From Planctomycetota bacterium (GTDB taxonomy: Bacteria > Planctomycetota > UBA8108 > UBA1146 > JAJFFE01), in assembly GCA_020425835.1 (NCBI GenBank), contig JAGQRC010000047.1, positions 1 to 11,278 on the forward strand: a stretch of DNA of 11,278 nucleotides, in the 5' to 3' direction. Under the pieces are notes generated by a model. The model was not told where the DNA came from, searched no databases, and saw nothing but the letters and a program-made list of their open reading frames with translations. The position numbers and the translations under genes are program-made. Every line of letters begins with the position of its first letter. Position 1 is the stretch's first letter. Shown in pieces: positions 1-6,764 of the stretch.

Positions 1-299
1 TGGACGTCGAGTCGCAGGTGGGAATCCGCCTCACCGAGAACTTCGCCATGTCGCCGGCGGCGTCGGTCTGCGGCATCTACTTCGCGCACCCCGAGGCGAA
101 CTACTTCGGGGTCGGCAAGGTCCGCAAGGATCAGATCGTCGACTACGCGAAGCGCAAGAAGATGGACGAGACGATCGTCGAGCGCTGGCTCGCCCCGAGC
201 CTCGACTACGAGACGGAGGCCCCGCTGCCGGAAGGACCCCCTCCCCTCCCAAAGCGCCGAAGCCGGGCCTCTTCTCCGACAGCTGAGCGCGCCGGCTAG
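1..299 (+). CDS. metH: Methionine synthase, cobalamin-dependent, C-terminal end (partial)
   Basis: This is the 3' end of a gene that begins left of the window; the reading frame is open from base 3. MetH transfers a methyl group from methyltetrahydrofolate through cobalamin to homocysteine in the cytoplasm. The visible part is the end of the AdoMet-binding reactivation domain, which restores oxidised cobalamin. The segments RLTENFAM, SVCGIYFAHPEA, YFGVG, DQIVDYA and VERWLAP match the end of MetH as I remember it from E. coli. The family normally stops a few residues after the ERWLAP-L-Y motif. Here about 28 more residues follow, rich in Pro, Arg and Ser. The upstream zinc/homocysteine, folate and cobalamin domains are not visible. 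An internal GTG at 18 is not a start, because homology continues upstream of it. Confidence 0.92.
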   Translation, partial: DVESQVGIRLTENFAMSPAASVCGIYFAHPEANYFGVGKVRKDQIVDYAKRKKMDETIVERWLAPSLDYETEAPLPEGPPPLPKRRSRASSPTAERAG

Positions 300-478
300 C
301 AAGACCTCTCCAAGACCCGACGGCGGTCGCTCGAATCGCCTCGCTCCGTCCGGCCACCCCGTGGAACGACGTCTGTCGTCTCCGCGCGCGGGCTCGACTG
401 TCACGGTTTCGGACACTCACGAAGAGGCCTTCCTCGAGTTGCGACGATGTTCGGGAGGTGTCGACCTGGGGGGATAGC

Positions 479-506
479 ATCGGGACCCGTGTCCACGGGT
501 CCCGAT
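479..506. promoter_or_regulatory. Perfect 12-bp inverted repeat with a 4-nt loop upstream of the beta-helix gene
   Basis: The left arm ATCGGGACCCGT (479-490) and right arm ACGGGTCCCGAT (495-506) are exact reverse complements around the loop GTCC (491-494). The right arm ends 15 nt before the Shine-Dalgarno sequence and 30 nt before the start codon. No T-run follows on the plus strand. It could be a 5'-UTR hairpin, a terminator of the metH transcript lacking a U-tract, or a dyad operator for a DNA-binding protein. The sequence does not decide between these. The preceding stretch 300-478 shows only weak short palindromes and no convincing promoter. Confidence 0.6.
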
Positions 507-521
507 CGATCCACCATCACC

Positions 522-527
522 AGGGAG
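522..527 (+). promoter_or_regulatory. Ribosome-binding site that decides the beta-helix gene start
   Basis: AGGGAG lies 9 nt before ATG 537, and that ATG opens directly into a signal peptide. The in-frame ATG at 447 has no comparable site and would add 30 unlike residues that read through the hairpin at 479-506. Confidence 0.75.
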
Positions 528-536
528 CACATCGAC

Positions 537-2306
537 ATGCGTCTGCGGAACTCGAAACTCGCGATCGTCGTCGCCATGTTGGTGTCCGGCCCGCTCGCGG
601 GCCAAGCGGTCATCCAGGTACCGACCGACTTCGCAACGATCCAGGCGGCCATCGACTTCGCGTCCGACGGCGACACCGTCGAACTGCTCCCCGGGACCTA
701 CGTCGAGAACGTCGATCTCCTCGGCAAGGCGATCGTCCTCACGAGCACGGACGGCGCGTCCGTGACCACCATCGACGGGAGCGCGTGCACCACCGGCTCC
801 GAGCTCTGCAGCACGATCTCCTGCCGCAACGGCGAAGGCCGGGACACGGTGCTGACGGGCTTGACGATCACGGGCGGCTCCGGCACGACGGTCGTGAGTT
901 CGGGGCTGACCACGATACGGGGGGGTGGCATGTACAGCGAACTCGCGAGCCCCACCGTGACCGACTGCGTCTTCGTCGGCAACGGAGTCTTCACCGGCTA
1001 CGGCGGCGGCATCTGCAACTACAACAACGTCGCCGAGATCACGGACTGCGAGTTCACCGGGAACACCGGAAGGCGTGGTGCGGGCATCACGAACTTGGGC
1101 TCGAATGCCACGATCTCGAACTGCACTTTCCTGAGCAACAGCGGCTCCGGAATCGCAAACCGCCCCACGCTGAGTGGCGGGCCAAGCGATGCAACGATCA
1201 CGGCATGCACGTTCATCGGTAACATCGCGCACAATGGTGGCGGCGTGTTCAACTCGGACAGTCACCCGACCATCACCTCGTGCACGTTCGAGGGCAACAC
1301 GGCCTTCGAGCTCGGCGGAGGTGGGATCATGAACTTCAGCGACTCCAGCTCCCTCGTGGTGGGATGTACGTTCGTCGGGAATCTGGCCATGGGTGCCATG
1401 TTCGTGGACGACGGATTCGGTGGCGCGATCGGGAACCTCCAGGCGGAGGGGTCGACCATCCTCGGCTGCTCGTTCTTCGGGAACATCAGCGATGGAGGCG
1501 TCGGCGGCGGGGTCTCCGGAGGTGCGTTCGGGGGAACTTCGACGGACACCTGCTTCCTCGAGAGCTGTGTGTTCAGCGGCAACTCGGCGACCTACCCCGG
1601 AGGCGCGATCTCCGTCCAGAGCACCGACGTCGTGGTTCGAAACTGCACGTTCAACCAGGACTCGGCGGTGTCGGGCAGCTCTGTCGCCCTCCTCGGGAAC
1701 ACCGCTGGCCTGCTGGAGAACTGTCTGTTCCACCCGGGCGATCCGATCTCGATCATCCACACCGCCTCATCGCTGATCGTGAGCCACTGCTGCAATGCCG
1801 GAGTCGATGGGGTCGGGGGTAACTTCTACGCCGAGCCGCAATTCGTGGATCCGCCCGGGGCGGACGGCGTCGTCGGGACCGCCGACGATGATCTGCATCT
1901 CCGGGTGACCTCACCCTGCATCGACACCGGAGACGCAACCCTTGGGTTGCTCTGGGACTTCGATCTCGATGGCCAGGCTCGCACGATCTGTGGTGGGGTC
2001 GACATCGGGGCCGATGAGTTCGACGGTTGCCCGGAGTCGTTCGTTCGAGGGGACGGCAACGACGACGGCGCGGTCGACATCGGCGACCCCGTCCACGCCC
2101 TGAGCTACTTGTTCATGGGAGAAGACGCGAGCTGTCTCGACGCGCACGACTCCAACGACGACGGCGCCGTCGACATCGGAGACCCCGTCTACACACTCGG
2201 GCATCTCTTCTCGGGAGGGCCTGCGCCACTCTTGCCCTACCCCGACTGCGGCTCCGATCGAACCGGGGACGGGATCGCCTGTGAGAGCTACCTGGCCTGC
2301 CCCTGA
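537..2306 (+). CDS. Secreted right-handed beta-helix protein with C-terminal dockerin-like module
   Basis: Exported protein of 589 residues. A signal peptide (about 1-24, ending AGQA) is followed by a segment with ATIQAAIDFA and GTYVEN, the usual opening of pectate-lyase-like parallel beta-helix proteins. Residues about 144-370 hold nine coils with the signature x-C-x-F-x-G-N, several followed by a Gly-rich GGG-I/M/V turn, resembling POMP-type repeats. A closing segment (about 434-495: PQFVDP, DDDLHL, SPCIDTGD, DIGADEF) is the usual end of such helices. Residues 502-589 are a double dockerin-like module with a Cys-rich tail. I see no clear catalytic residues of a polysaccharide lyase, so a surface or extracellular structural or binding role is as likely as an enzyme. 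The next gene, 176 nt downstream, ends in the same module. Fold confidence is high; function is unknown. Confidence 0.88.
   Translation: MRLRNSKLAIVVAMLVSGPLAGQAVIQVPTDFATIQAAIDFASDGDTVELLPGTYVENVDLLGKAIVLTSTDGASVTTIDGSACTTGSELCSTISCRNGEGRDTVLTGLTITGGSGTTVVSSGLTTIRGGGMYSELASPTVTDCVFVGNGVFTGYGGGICNYNNVAEITDCEFTGNTGRRGAGITNLGSNATISNCTFLSNSGSGIANRPTLSGGPSDATITACTFIGNIAHNGGGVFNSDSHPTITSCTFEGNTAFELGGGGIMNFSDSSSLVVGCTFVGNLAMGAMFVDDGFGGAIGNLQAEGSTILGCSFFGNISDGGVGGGVSGGAFGGTSTDTCFLESCVFSGNSATYPGGAISVQSTDVVVRNCTFNQDSAVSGSSVALLGNTAGLLENCLFHPGDPISIIHTASSLIVSHCCNAGVDGVGGNFYAEPQFVDPPGADGVVGTADDDLHLRVTSPCIDTGDATLGLLWDFDLDGQARTICGGVDIGADEFDGCPESFVRGDGNDDGAVDIGDPVHALSYLFMGEDASCLDAHDSNDDGAVDIGDPVYTLGHLFSGGPAPLLPYPDCGSDRTGDGIACESYLACP
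963..1661 (+). repeat. Nine beta-helix coils with C-x-F-x-G-N signature (protein-level repeat)
   Basis: Successive coils carry DCVFVGN, DCEFTGN, NCTFLSN, ACTFIGN, SCTFEGN, GCTFVGN, GCSFFGN, SCVFSGN and NCTFNQD. The cysteines therefore recur at the same place in each turn and could stack in a ladder inside the helix. The repeat is much clearer in protein than in DNA. Confidence 0.8.
2040..2306 (+). other. Dockerin-like double calcium-loop module with Cys tail (first copy)
   Basis: Residues 502-589 of the beta-helix protein. Two loops of the type N-D-D-G-A-V-D-I-G-D (codons from 2058 and 2154) lie exactly 32 residues apart, each followed by a hydrophobic helix (ALSYLF, TLGHLF). This is the dockerin type I layout, where Asp/Asn side chains bind calcium. 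Four cysteines follow the pattern SC-LDA, DCGS, ACES and a terminal ACP. The module is the same in layout as that at 4481-4744. No cohesin partner is visible. Confidence 0.8.
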
Positions 2307-2470
2307 TCGCGGCCGAAGCCCGCTCTCCGCTCCCCGACACGACTCGCGTCCGTCCGTCCGCGAGGAGGCGGACGACGACGTCGCGGAAACTTCCACTCGA
2401 TCGGTAGATGCGACAATGCCCCCGCACCGGGGTTCGGCCCGGTAGAATCGAGCCGCCCCCACGCGATGGT

Positions 2471-2476
2471 GAAGGA
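2471..2476 (+). promoter_or_regulatory. Ribosome-binding site that decides a GTG start
   Basis: GAAGGA lies 6 nt before GTG 2483, which opens directly into a signal peptide. The in-frame upstream ATG at 2408 would place 25 Arg/Pro-rich residues before it. Within the 176-nt gap, a TAGAAT at 2443-2448 resembles a -10 box but lacks a good -35, and two short dyads (2355-2374 and 2426-2443) are too weak to call. Confidence 0.7.
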
Positions 2477-2482
2477 CATATC

Positions 2483-4744
2483 GTGTCTTCCAGAAAAGTC
2501 GTCCCCTCGATCCGCTCCCTCGGGTTCGTCTTCGGCGCGGTGGTGGCTCTCACGAGCACCCTCGCGCGGGCCGACACCCCGTCGATCGTGATCACCTACG
2601 GGACCACGCAGGCGGTCGGTGACCTCGGCACTCCTCAGGTCTGGGCCAACGTGCTCGGGAACGTCTCTTCGACCGACGGGATCGTCTCGCTCGGGTATCG
2701 GTTGAACAGCGGACCGGAGAGCCCGCTCTCGGTGGGTCCGTATCCGTCGCCCCCGAGTGGACCGCGCCGGCTCTACTTCCCGGGCGACTTCGTCGTGGAG
2801 ATCGATCGCGCGAACCTGGTGCCGGGGAACAACACCGTCTCGATCCACGCCGTCGATGGGGCCGGCGACGAGGCGACGGTCGATGTCACGCTCGTCAACA
2901 CCGTCGGCGTCGCCTGGCCACTCCCCTACTCGATCGACTGGTCGACGGTGACGAACTTCCTCGACGTCGTTCGCGTCGTCGACGGCGACTGGCAGCAAGT
3001 TCCGGGAGGCGTTCGACTCGTCACCCCGACGGACCGCGGCTACGACCGCGTCCTCGTCCTCGGGGACGTCACCTGGTCGGACGTCGAGGTGACCGCGGAG
3101 ATCACGATCCACGCCTTCGACCCGGGATACCTCGGCACCGTCAGCGGCTCCGCCACCGTGGGCATCACGACCTCGTGGCAGGGGCACACGACGTTGATCG
3201 CTGGCGAGCAGCCCCACGCCTGGTGGATCCCGCAGGGCGCGAACCTGAGCTACGACTTCCACTTCGACGGTCAGCCGATCGAACGCGCCTACCTCGGCCT
3301 CGGCCGTCCTGCGCCAGAGCCATCGGTGTTCCCGGCGCCCGCCTCGCTCCAGCTCTCGCTCGGCGTGAGCTACACCTTCAAGCTGCGCTCGCTCACGCTT
3401 CCCGGGGGCCACACCGAGTACCGCGCAAAGATCTGGGAAACCGGCACCGCCGAGCCGGACTGGTTCGTCAACCTCGTCGAGCTCGACGATGGCCAGAACG
3501 TCGGGTCGGTCCTCCTCATCGCGCATCACGTGGATGCGACCTTCGGCAATGTCACGGTCTTGCCGATCCTCGACGACGGGACGCCGCCGGTGATCTCGAA
3601 CGTCTCGATCGAGAGTTTCGGTGACAGCGCGATCTTTCGTTGGACGACCGACGAGGCGACGACCGGTGCGGTCGAGATCGGCACGACGACCGCGTACGAC
3701 GTGGGCAGCTTCGCTTCGCCGGACTACGCGTTCGACCACGAGCTGGTCGTCAATGGCCTCGCCTTCGGGCAGCTCTACCATTGGCGCGTCCTCGCGGCCG
3801 ACCGCTGGAGTCATCTGGAGATCACACCCGATGACACGTTCACCTCGGCGGTCCCGCCGAACTCGACGGCGACGAGCGATGAGTTCTGCGGCACAGCACT
3901 CGGCAACTGGAGCTTCCACGATCCAGTCGGCGACTCGACGTATGCGGTGCTCGACGGTGAGGTCGAGGTGGACGTGCCCGGGACGATCGCCCACGACTAC
4001 TTCGGTCAGGATGAGCTTCCGCGGATTCGCCAGCCGGTGACCGACACCGACTTCTGGGTCGAGGTCGAGTTCGAGAACCCGGTCGCCCCGGGGACCTGGC
4101 ACGGCTTCCTCTTCGAGTCGTCGATTCCCGGGTTCGGACGCGCCCTCCGCCTGGAGTTCATCCGTCAGTCGTCGGGGCCACAGCTCTTCATCGGCCGCTT
4201 CGACAACCTGGTCGCGGTGGATCTCGACGCCGAGACACGCACCGGCACCGAGCGCTTCCTCAGAGTGATCCGCACGGGGAACCAGTGGACCGTGTTCACC
4301 GCCTCCGCCCCGGGGGCCTGGACGCACGCCGTCGACTTCACGTGGAGCATGACCGTCGAGTCGATCGGGATCTCGACCGGTTGCAACGCGCTGGTGCCGC
4401 ACGTCAACCGCATCGAGGTGTTCCGGGATCTCGGGGATCCGGTGCAGCCGAGCCCGACCTGCAGCACCGGCGGCAGCGGGTTCCGACGAGGCGATGTCAA
4501 CGACAACGGGTCGGTCGACATCGCGGACGTCATCTTCCTGCTCGTCCATCAGTTCGAGGGCGGTCCGCTCTACTGCGATGACGCCGGCGACACGAACGAC
4601 GACGGCGCGATCGACATCAGCGATGCGGTCTCGATCCTCGCCTATCTCTTCACCGGCGCGGGCCCCCTCCCCGACCCGTTCTCCACGTGCGGGCCCGACC
4701 CGACCGCCGATCCGCTCGGTTGCGCCGCTTCCGCCTGCCCCTGA
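2483..4744 (+). CDS. Secreted multidomain protein: jelly-roll, FnIII, jelly-roll, dockerin-like tail
   Basis: Exported protein of 753 residues with a GTG start. The signal peptide (1-30) ends LARA before DTPS. Residues about 31-140 look like an Ig-like beta-sandwich (NNTVSIHAVDGAGDEATVDV). Residues about 143-363 look like a concanavalin/LamG-type jelly roll. Residues 367-455 are a fibronectin III-like domain (TPPVISNV, WTTDEATTGAVEIG, GLAFGQLYHWRVLAAD), similar to those fused to secreted phosphatases and glycan-binding proteins. Residues about 460-655 start TSDEFCGTALGNWSF and resemble DUF1349, another jelly roll. Residues 667-753 are the double dockerin-like module. No catalytic motif is recognised, so carbohydrate or surface binding is inferred. 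It lies between two other exported-protein genes on the same strand. The exact domain family names are less certain than the overall all-beta architecture. Confidence 0.85.
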   Translation: MSSRKVVPSIRSLGFVFGAVVALTSTLARADTPSIVITYGTTQAVGDLGTPQVWANVLGNVSSTDGIVSLGYRLNSGPESPLSVGPYPSPPSGPRRLYFPGDFVVEIDRANLVPGNNTVSIHAVDGAGDEATVDVTLVNTVGVAWPLPYSIDWSTVTNFLDVVRVVDGDWQQVPGGVRLVTPTDRGYDRVLVLGDVTWSDVEVTAEITIHAFDPGYLGTVSGSATVGITTSWQGHTTLIAGEQPHAWWIPQGANLSYDFHFDGQPIERAYLGLGRPAPEPSVFPAPASLQLSLGVSYTFKLRSLTLPGGHTEYRAKIWETGTAEPDWFVNLVELDDGQNVGSVLLIAHHVDATFGNVTVLPILDDGTPPVISNVSIESFGDSAIFRWTTDEATTGAVEIGTTTAYDVGSFASPDYAFDHELVVNGLAFGQLYHWRVLAADRWSHLEITPDDTFTSAVPPNSTATSDEFCGTALGNWSFHDPVGDSTYAVLDGEVEVDVPGTIAHDYFGQDELPRIRQPVTDTDFWVEVEFENPVAPGTWHGFLFESSIPGFGRALRLEFIRQSSGPQLFIGRFDNLVAVDLDAETRTGTERFLRVIRTGNQWTVFTASAPGAWTHAVDFTWSMTVESIGISTGCNALVPHVNRIEVFRDLGDPVQPSPTCSTGGSGFRRGDVNDNGSVDIADVIFLLVHQFEGGPLYCDDAGDTNDDGAIDISDAVSILAYLFTGAGPLPDPFSTCGPDPTADPLGCAASACP
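4481..4744 (+). other. Dockerin-like double calcium-loop module with Cys tail (second copy)
   Basis: Residues 667-753 of the multidomain protein. The loops NDNGSVDIAD (codons from 4499) and NDDGAIDISD (from 4595) are again exactly 32 residues apart. The entry motif FRRGD, a Cys before the second loop (YCDDAGD) and three tail cysteines (TCGP, GCAA, terminal ACP) match the first copy position for position. Nothing upstream of the module in the two proteins is alike. Confidence 0.8.
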
Positions 4745-4796
4745 TTGCCCCCGGCCCGATCGAACGTCGCTTCCCGGTGGACCCCAGGCACCACCC

Positions 4797-4805
4797 GAGG
4801 AAGGG
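4797..4805 (+). promoter_or_regulatory. Strong ribosome-binding site that decides a start
   Basis: GAGGAAGGG ends 5 nt before ATG 4811, which begins a signal peptide. The open frame reaches back to 4745 but without a signal peptide or such a site. The gap from the previous stop is 66 nt, so co-transcription with the preceding gene is possible. Confidence 0.75.
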
Positions 4806-4810
4806 ACACC

Positions 4811-5815
4811 ATGCGCAAGTTCGCCATGCTGCTCTGGATCTGCGGAATCATCGGCGCGACGGCCACCATCCACGCCGGACAACTCCGTCTCACCGACGGC
4901 CAGGAGATCTCCGGGCGGCTCTCGCTCGTTCTCCCCGAGAACGTTCTCGTCTCGAGCTCGGACGGGAAGCCCCTGCGGCTCGATCGCTCGGCCGTCGTCG
5001 CCTTCGCGGACGGGAAGTGCACCGCGAAGCGTCGGGACGGGGAGGACCAGGTGCGCTTCGACCGAACGCGGATCCGAGGGCAGCTGCTCTGCCTCGATGC
5101 GGCGCGTGGCGTGGTGTTGTTCCTCAAGCGGAACGAGCCCCGCATCGCGGTGATCCCCCGGGAGCAGCTCTTCCGCTCGGTGACCCTCGGCAGTTCCGAA
5201 GCTCCGGTGATGTCCGACGCGATCGTGGAGGAGGTCGAGAAGCAGGTGCGACGATTCGTGCAACGGGAGCGGTGGGACGAGGCCTCGCGACTGACCGAGT
5301 GCCTGGAGCTGTTCCTCGTCGCGTCGCGAGACCCTTCAACGGACCGGCGGAAGCGCGCGCGTTGGCTGGCGGAGGATGTCGCGGCGGGAGCGTTCGAGCT
5401 GACCGTCGCCGAGAGCGTCTCCCGTCGGGACCGGTCGGGCGGAACGTTCGATCAGATCACCTACTCGTTCCGCAGCCGGATCGATCACTTCCTGATCGAT
5501 GTCGAGGTGTGGGCTCAGACGCGATCCGGTGAAGTGCTCCACGGTCGGGTCCAGTGCACCCCGAAGGACCACGGCTGCCGTCAGCACATCGATGCGTTCT
5601 ACACTTCGGCGACGGACGGCGATGCCGACCCGATCGTCCGCGTCCGCGTGGTGTTGAAGCGTCAGGGAGCGGTCATCGCGGAACGGGTCTCCGACGAATC
5701 GACGGGCACGGCCTGGTGGGAGGCATCGGCCGACGATGCGATCTCGCCCTACCCGACCCGGACGTCCCCGCGACACTGCACGCGCAGCCTGCGCAAGTTG
5801 GGGGTCGACCGCTGA
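4811..5815 (+). CDS. Exported protein of unknown function
   Basis: I do not recognise this 334-residue protein. It starts with a signal peptide (MRKFAMLLWICGIIGATATIHA, about 1-22); no proper lipobox surrounds Cys11. The mature N-terminus (about 24-65: LRLTDGQEISGRL, then VLVSSSDGKPLRLDRSAVVAF) resembles the small beta-barrel segment found at the start of many exported planctomycetal proteins. A middle part (about 135-190) is helical and charged. The C-terminal 150 residues look beta-rich (ITYSFRSRIDHFLIDVEVWAQT, IVRVRVVLKRQG), with cysteines in VQCTPKDHGC and SPRHCTR that could form disulfides. It is the last of three plus-strand exported genes and converges on the metal operon. A link to its neighbours is not shown by the sequence. 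It is real by its RBS, signal peptide and codon pattern; its function is open. Confidence 0.75.
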   Translation: MRKFAMLLWICGIIGATATIHAGQLRLTDGQEISGRLSLVLPENVLVSSSDGKPLRLDRSAVVAFADGKCTAKRRDGEDQVRFDRTRIRGQLLCLDAARGVVLFLKRNEPRIAVIPREQLFRSVTLGSSEAPVMSDAIVEEVEKQVRRFVQRERWDEASRLTECLELFLVASRDPSTDRRKRARWLAEDVAAGAFELTVAESVSRRDRSGGTFDQITYSFRSRIDHFLIDVEVWAQTRSGEVLHGRVQCTPKDHGCRQHIDAFYTSATDGDADPIVRVRVVLKRQGAVIAERVSDESTGTAWWEASADDAISPYPTRTSPRHCTRSLRKLGVDR

Positions 5816-5826
5816 GCGAACGGCGA

Positions 5827-5853
5827 AGCCGGCGGGGCGTCGCCCCGTCGGCT
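5827..5853. terminator. Hairpin between convergent genes, possible bidirectional terminator
   Basis: AGCCGGCGGGGC (5827-5838) pairs with GCCCCGTCGGCT (5842-5853) around the loop GTC, giving 12 pairs with a single G-U wobble. It lies in the 49-nt gap between two convergent stop codons. Neither side has a T-run, so it is either a U-less terminator typical of high-GC genomes or only a stabilising 3' structure. Confidence 0.6.
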
Positions 5854-5864
5854 CCGCGCGGGTC

Positions 5865-6764
5865 TCACTCCTTCGGTCGTGCCGGGCGCGTCGTCGTCGG
5901 GGGCAGGAAACGCCCCTTCTCGTTCCACGCGCGATCGATCGCGTCGAGGAACTTGCGCGGGTTCGCCTTCACCTTCGGTTCGCAACTCGAACAGCAGAAC
6001 CGCAGCAGACGCCCGGCGATGACCAACTCTGTGGGCTCACCCATCGATCCGAGCTCGCTGCCCGCGACGACGCACTTCTTCAGCGGGTAGTCGGGACCCT
6101 GCGCCTGCTTCACGGCGTCGTCGAGCTTTCGGACGTACTTCGCGGGATCGGATCGCAGCTTCTTCTCCGCGTCCTCCGATGCGACACGAAACAGTCGGTT
6201 GCCGACGATCACGTTGCGGGCGACGTCCTTGCCCTTCGACTCCAACGGGTCGCCGGTCACCACGCAGGTCTTCAGCGGATAGTAGCGGAGCTGATCGTTG
6301 AACATCAGGTCGTCGATCTTCCGCCACACCTTGGCCGGATCCTTCTCGAAGGTCGGGACGCAGCCCTTGCAGCAGAAGCGAATCTCCCGACCCTCGACCT
6401 GGAGGATCACCGGTTTCCCCATATCGCCGATCTCCTCGTCGGAGACGAGGCAACGATTCAGGTTGTAGGGCTCGGTCCACGCCGGGGTCGAGACCGGCTT
6501 CGCCGGCGCCGGCGCGCTCTCTTCGGCCGCGATGTACGCCGCCTTGCGCTCGTCCGGCCAGGCGTTGAACGCAGCGTCACACCGGGGGCAACAGAACCCG
6601 ATGGTCTTCCCCTGGAACGTGACGAAGGTCTTGCCGTCGATGGGCTCCTTGCTGATCGGACACCGAGTGTTGATCGGACGTGCCGCGGGCTCGTCGGCGG
6701 CGTAGGTCGAGAGACTCGCCCAGCCGACGAGAAGAAGGGCGGTCAGGAGTGAGCAACGCATCAT
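5865..6764 (-). CDS. Periplasmic four-repeat TRASH/YHS-like metal-binding protein
   Basis: Exported protein of 299 residues. A signal peptide (about 1-22, ending STYA) precedes four tandem repeats of the TRASH/YHS type, small Cys-based domains associated with heavy-metal binding. Repeat 1 has Cys35 and FCCPRC (58-62). Repeat 2 has Cys105 and FCCKGC (131-135). Repeat 3 has Cys167 but FRVASED where the CCxxC should be. Repeat 4 has Cys231 and FCCSSC (257-261). Repeats 2, 3 and 4 share the lead-in C-(L/V)-V and an ending like DPAKxxRKxD. Met3-Arg4-type residues are basic and there is no lipobox, so a soluble periplasmic protein is likely. The start codon overlaps the stop of the CusA-like pump by ATGA, with GGAGA a few bases upstream, so the two are coupled. 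I infer a periplasmic copper/silver buffer or chaperone feeding the pump; binding has not been shown. Confidence 0.87.
   Translation of the reverse strand: MMRCSLLTALLLVGWASLSTYAADEPAARPINTRCPISKEPIDGKTFVTFQGKTIGFCCPRCDAAFNAWPDERKAAYIAAEESAPAPAKPVSTPAWTEPYNLNRCLVSDEEIGDMGKPVILQVEGREIRFCCKGCVPTFEKDPAKVWRKIDDLMFNDQLRYYPLKTCVVTGDPLESKGKDVARNVIVGNRLFRVASEDAEKKLRSDPAKYVRKLDDAVKQAQGPDYPLKKCVVAGSELGSMGEPTELVIAGRLLRFCCSSCEPKVKANPRKFLDAIDRAWNEKGRFLPPTTTRPARPKE
5934..6662 (-). repeat. Four tandem Cys-repeat domains, the third degenerate
   Basis: The first Cys to CC spacing is 22 residues in repeat 1 and exactly 25 in repeats 2 and 4. Repeats 2 and 4 share the fuller motif C-(L/V)-V-x(8)-M-G-(K/E)-P and then R-F-C-C-x-x-C. 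Repeat 3 keeps the first Cys and the DPAKYVRKLD ending but has lost all three distal cysteines. Repeats 1 and 2 are joined by an Ala/Pro linker (about residues 80-96). Confidence 0.82.
6761..6764 (-). promoter_or_regulatory. ATGA stop/start overlap, pump gene to Cys-repeat gene
   Basis: On the minus strand the pump ends TGA (6763-6761) and the next gene starts ATG (6764-6762). An AGGAG lies 7 nt upstream inside the pump's last codons. A second ATG follows immediately (Met-Met). The arrangement indicates translational coupling. Confidence 0.85.

Noticed and set aside
447..536. Upstream ATG as start of the beta-helix gene
   Set aside because: No ribosome-binding site, and the extra 30 residues are translated from the hairpin region and would bury the signal peptide.
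963..1661. Beta-helix coils as a Chlamydia-like POMP autotransporter
   Set aside because: The repeats resemble POMP motifs, but there is no C-terminal outer-membrane beta-barrel; the protein ends in a dockerin-like module.
417..1760. 447-codon open frame on the minus strand
   Set aside because: It is a shadow of the beta-helix gene, low in complexity (Arg, Asp, Val, Ala) and without recognisable motifs.
2355..2374. 7-bp inverted repeat as terminator of the beta-helix gene
   Set aside because: The stem is short with a 6-nt loop and no T-run; such dyads are expected by chance at this GC content.
2443..2448. TAGAAT as a -10 promoter box
   Set aside because: It matches 5 of 6 consensus bases, but no acceptable -35 lies 16-18 nt upstream, and promoter rules for this lineage are uncertain.
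2040..4744. Dockerin modules as evidence of a cellulosome
   Set aside because: No cohesin, scaffoldin or glycoside hydrolase is present, and such tails are widespread on planctomycetal secreted proteins of other kinds.
2288..5263. 991-codon open frame on the minus strand
   Set aside because: It is antisense to three well-supported plus-strand genes, has the Arg/Asp/Glu/Val-rich composition of a high-GC shadow frame, and shows no domain, signal peptide or RBS.
6690..6764. Lipoprotein signal on the TRASH-repeat protein
   Set aside because: The only early cysteine is residue 4, before the hydrophobic stretch, so no lipobox exists; a cleavable signal peptide fits better.
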